From the NCBI GenBank assembly GCA_024114885.1, contig CP099428.1:496001-560000 (forward strand): a stretch of 64,000 nt of DNA, written 5' to 3'. How positions within the stretch are numbered: position 1 is the first letter of the stretch; each line of letters begins with the position of its first letter. Both the position numbers and the translations under genes were made by a program. The notes below the pieces were generated by a model that searched no databases, was not told the origin of the DNA, and was given only the letters and a program-made list of their open reading frames with translations. This document shows positions 60,936-64,000 of this stretch, in pieces. The DNA comes from Septoria linicola. Taxonomy: Eukaryota; Ascomycota; Dothideomycetes; Mycosphaerellales; Mycosphaerellaceae.

Positions 60936-62160
60936 AGACGTCGGAATAGGTTAGTACAGATAGGGTTAGGTCTAAACCTATGTTCTTAGTAATCGATATA
61001 GGTTAGGAGGGTAACCTACTAAAGCTTAATAGGTAGTACCTATAACTAGAAAATATAGGTTAGGGCGTATACCTATATAGGTACCTATAGGAGTATAGGT
61101 ATAGGTATACTAAAATCTACGTATTTTAAGTATCTAAGTACGTAAAAAGGACGATAGGCGCCGACTATATATACCGACTATAGAGATAAGAGGAAACGAA
61201 GGTTTTATAGTATAAAAGTAGAAAGTAATCTTATATCGTTCGCTATAGTTATAATATAATTTAATACTACGCTTCTACTACGTAGCTAGGTATCTCGAAG
61301 TAGCCTAAACGCTATTCCTTACGCCGAATATAATATATAGTACTATACTACTTTAAATAACCCTTATTATCTATAACGCCCTATATACTAAGTATTGTCT
61401 AAACGAGCTTTATATCTTTCTACTAGATCGTAACTCGCTTTAAATAGATAGCGTAGAGGTTAGTACCTATATAAGTTAGTATAAGCTACTAAATAGTAAT
61501 ATAGAAGGATAGATACTCTTAAAAACCTTCGTTAAATAGAGCTCTACTACCTCTTATAACGCTTCTAGTATACTAGCCTAAAAGCGTAGATCCTACTTAA
61601 AGCCGTAGGCGACCTCTCTTACTAGTCGCTAGAAGGGAAGCTTACTAATAAGTAGATCCCTAGTCCTCTAAAATATCTGAATCTCTTATAAGGCTAAAAC
61701 TATAGTAGATTAGTATACCGACTACGTTTGCCGACTATAGTTTAACTTACTACCTAGCTTATAGCGATAGGGCTTCCTTACTCTTCTAACTACTAGAGCC
61801 TTCTTAGAAAGCCTACTAGCTCGTACTACGTTCTAAGTATTCGACTATACTTTTAGAATACAAGATTTCTTCTTTATAGTAAGTTTTAGACCGGCTCTTC
61901 TCTTCTTCTTCGTTACTATCTTATAAGGCGCTTTTTACGTAATAGGCTACTTTCTACTAAGGCCCTTCCTACTAGTAGTAGGCCTATTTATAATAGGAGG
62001 CTTATTATTCTCCTCTTTAGGTATATCTTTATTATCCTCCTCTTTAGGCGCGTATTTATTATTGTCCGCTTTAGGCGCGTCTTTATTATTACTATCTTAT
62101 ATATTAATAAGAATTAGATTATTAGCCTATCCTTAAGGCTAATCGCTAGCTCCCTCTATT
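60936..62160 (-). other. RIP-mutated sequence of unknown type with a low-complexity ORF remnant
   Basis: Begins with AGGTATA/CCTATA-rich sequence that can fold on itself (about 61,067-61,110). On the reverse strand, from about 62,100 to 61,840, a frame reads as a Lys/Asn/Asp-rich repeat protein followed by a basic segment (RKGLSRKQPIT). Four imperfect 27 bp units lie at 62,003-62,095. Two of the three paired CCGACTA motifs of the region are here (61,161 and 61,718). No family recognised. Confidence 0.35.
62003..62095 (-). repeat. 27 bp imperfect tandem repeats
   Basis: Units of about 27 bp built on TTTATTATT...TCTTTAGGCGCG; on the reverse strand they code a nine-residue repeat of the type NNKDAPKAD. 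Confidence 0.6.
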
Positions 62161-62169
62161 TAAAGTTAC

Positions 62170-63255
62170 GCTAATAGAGTAGAAGAACGCGATACTTAAT
62201 TAGCGAGAGCGTGTTATTTAGGCGTAAGTATAGTAGCGTCTTATACGAGACGATTAAAGAAGTCGTAGTTAACTAGAAGTACTATATTACGCGAGAACGC
62301 GATAGAATATTAATAATATTATATTTATTTAGAGTTATAGTCGTAAGGTCGAAATTATAAGGTTTTAGTATAGGGCTAGAATTTAGAGTCTAAAGCCTAA
62401 GGTACTAACGACCTCTCTATTCCCTAGAGGAACTCGCTATATATCTACTAAGATAATAGGTTAGAAATATAGTTAGTATCTATAGTCGGTAGACTTACGC
62501 TTCTACTAAACTATACTACTATCCTAGCTAGTAAACCTTATACGAATATAACGGTATAGTTATAGATCCTTAGCCTATAGTATAACCTACTTTATATAGA
62601 TAGCTAGGAGATTAGATATCTTAAATTTAGTAGTAAGGAACGCTTTAGCTACCTCTTAGAGGTATTCTAAGGCCGCTAATTAATAGCGTAGCCTACTACT
62701 AAAAGTAAGAACGATCTCGTAGATAAGCTACTAGAATAGGAGGCGTTAGATATATAGTTCTATTATACTCTATAATTTCTTAATCTAATAAAGCGTAATA
62801 GTACCTAACTTAAAGATACGACGTTTCTACCTACTATTACGAGGTATACGCTTCTAATAAGTATTCGTTTTTACTATAATAACCTTCTTCTAAGGCTTAA
62901 TAGGCTTCTAAGTAGTACTCTCTAGAATAGCTACTTTTAGTAGACTATACGATCGTAAACGCTAAGGAGGGCTTAAAGAGATCGATACTTGATTATCGCT
63001 CCTATATAGAGCGTCGTAATCGAAGAATAGTATAAGAAATAAAGGAAAGAGTAGAGATAGGAGGAAGGAAGTAAAGAAAGAAGAAGTAGGTAGTTAGAAA
63101 GATACTAAAACTTACTAAGATACTATAACCTATAGAACCTTAAGTCTAAAGAGATACTAAGAAACTTACTAGATCCTACGTCTATACCTAAATAGGAAGG
63201 TACTATACTAGGAAAACTACTACCGACTACGATTACCGACTATAAATCTTATCTT
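62170..63255 (+). pseudogene. Decayed ORF of unknown family
   Basis: A + frame of roughly 360 codons interrupted mainly by TAG/TAA. It reads, for example, DLSIPxRNSLYIY (near 62,415) and DKLLExEALDIQFYY (near 62,720), with a Glu/Arg-rich stretch KERRSRQLERY near 63,075. It is Leu- and Gln-rich with no motif I know. It could be a transposase, an element accessory protein or a RIP-mutated gene. It ends close to the third CCGACTA pair (63,223). Confidence 0.35.
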
Positions 63256-64000
63256 GATTAATTCTAGAAGCGTAGAACTAGAGAATAGTTATAGTCGATA
63301 TTAGTTTACTAGATCTATATAATTAGATATTAGTATAGAATAATTAAAAAATAAGCTATTAGTTCTAAGTTATACTAAACTAAGGCCTATTCTATTAATA
63401 ATAAATTATCTATAATACTATAGAAGAGAATATTTTTACTATATATACTAGATAGTATAAAATATATAAATATAAAGTAGTAATACTCTCTCTTTTTTCT
63501 AAGACTAATTAAAAAGGCTAGTTCTAAAAGATTAGTAGAATCTTCTAAATCTAAAGAAAAACTTTCTCTATAATAGACTTAATAGTAGTATCTCGTTATT
63601 AGGCCTTAAAATATCTTAAAACTAAATATTTATTCTATTAATATATACTATAGGATTCTTAGGATTTATACTATTTTAGTAATCTATTAAGCCTATTAAC
63701 TTATTAAGTAGCTTAAAGAGTTTTAAACCTAGTCTATAGATCGATAGGATAGTTCTTAATATAATAGCTAAAATTATAATATCTCTAGCTAATATATAAG
63801 GTTATATATAGTAGAAAAGGTAAGTATAAACAAGTAAGTACTTCTTAAGAAGTTAAGATATCCTTTCTAGAATAAAAGCTAGGTCTCTATAATCTACTAT
63901 TAGTCTTATATAATTAGCCTATACCTCTCTTTTTAAAGTAATCTTTCTTCTATTTAGTAGATATACTATAGAGACCTAGGATAGGCGGACTTAGTAGATA
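63256..64000. other. RIP-mutated DNA, unassigned
   Basis: About 750 bp with very few CA, TG or CG dinucleotides and long runs of TA. Fragments of frames exist on both strands but none is convincing. Probably the edge of a repeat continuing beyond the window. Confidence 0.4.

Overview
The window is eukaryotic and almost certainly from a filamentous ascomycete (Pezizomycotina). About 95% of it is transposable-element DNA saturated with C-to-T changes in CpA context (read as TpA on both strands). This is the signature of repeat-induced point mutation (RIP), a fungal defence that mutates duplicated DNA. Reading frames in these parts are full of TAG/TAA stops, yet element domains can still be read through them. 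A 3.7 kb island (about 55,016-58,750) has normal CA/TG content and holds the only gene here that looks intact. I cannot name the species.

Layout. 1-5,084: 3' part of a Ty1/copia element (+), ending in a 278 bp LTR. 5,085-8,713: 5' part of a chromovirus-type Gypsy element (called G1 here; - strand) with its 440 bp LTR. 8,714-11,667: decayed unassigned sequence, the far end of which is the start of a second Gypsy type (G2b). 11,668-17,964: complete copia copy 2 (-), with the 5 bp target duplication GGTTT. 17,965-21,376: rest of G2b (-). 21,377-32,653: an 11.3 kb G2-type Gypsy element (-) with direct 442 bp LTRs and a long extra ORF after integrase. 32,654-33,654: inverted tail of another G2 copy. 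33,655-34,149: copia fragment (+). 34,150-46,758: copia copy 3 (-), split by the younger copia copy 4 (38,641-44,939; target duplication GAATA). 46,759-54,860: old G1 copy (+), split by a complete G1 copy (47,670-54,381; target duplication TCTAT). 54,860-54,940: copia LTR fragment.

Island. A four-exon gene (56,504-57,982, +) encodes a predicted secreted protein of 436 residues: a signal peptide, a highly charged tandem-repeat region and a hydrophobic C-terminal domain of repeated modules joined at phase-0 introns. Its setting, a secreted-protein gene alone inside RIP-mutated repeats, resembles that of many fungal effector genes, but function is not shown. A 5'-truncated gene end (58,322-58,687, -) lies at the right edge of the island.

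58,760-64,000: gag-protease part of a second copia family, fragments of copia-1 and G2 LTRs, and RIP-mutated sequence of unknown type with a recurring paired CCGACTA motif.

History. Nesting and the extent of RIP agree: copia copy 4, inside copy 3, keeps many CA/TG dinucleotides, while copy 3 has lost nearly all. No element here looks able to move by itself. Both the copia and G2 reverse transcriptases have lost their paired catalytic aspartates to RIP-type changes, and all G1 frames are full of stops.
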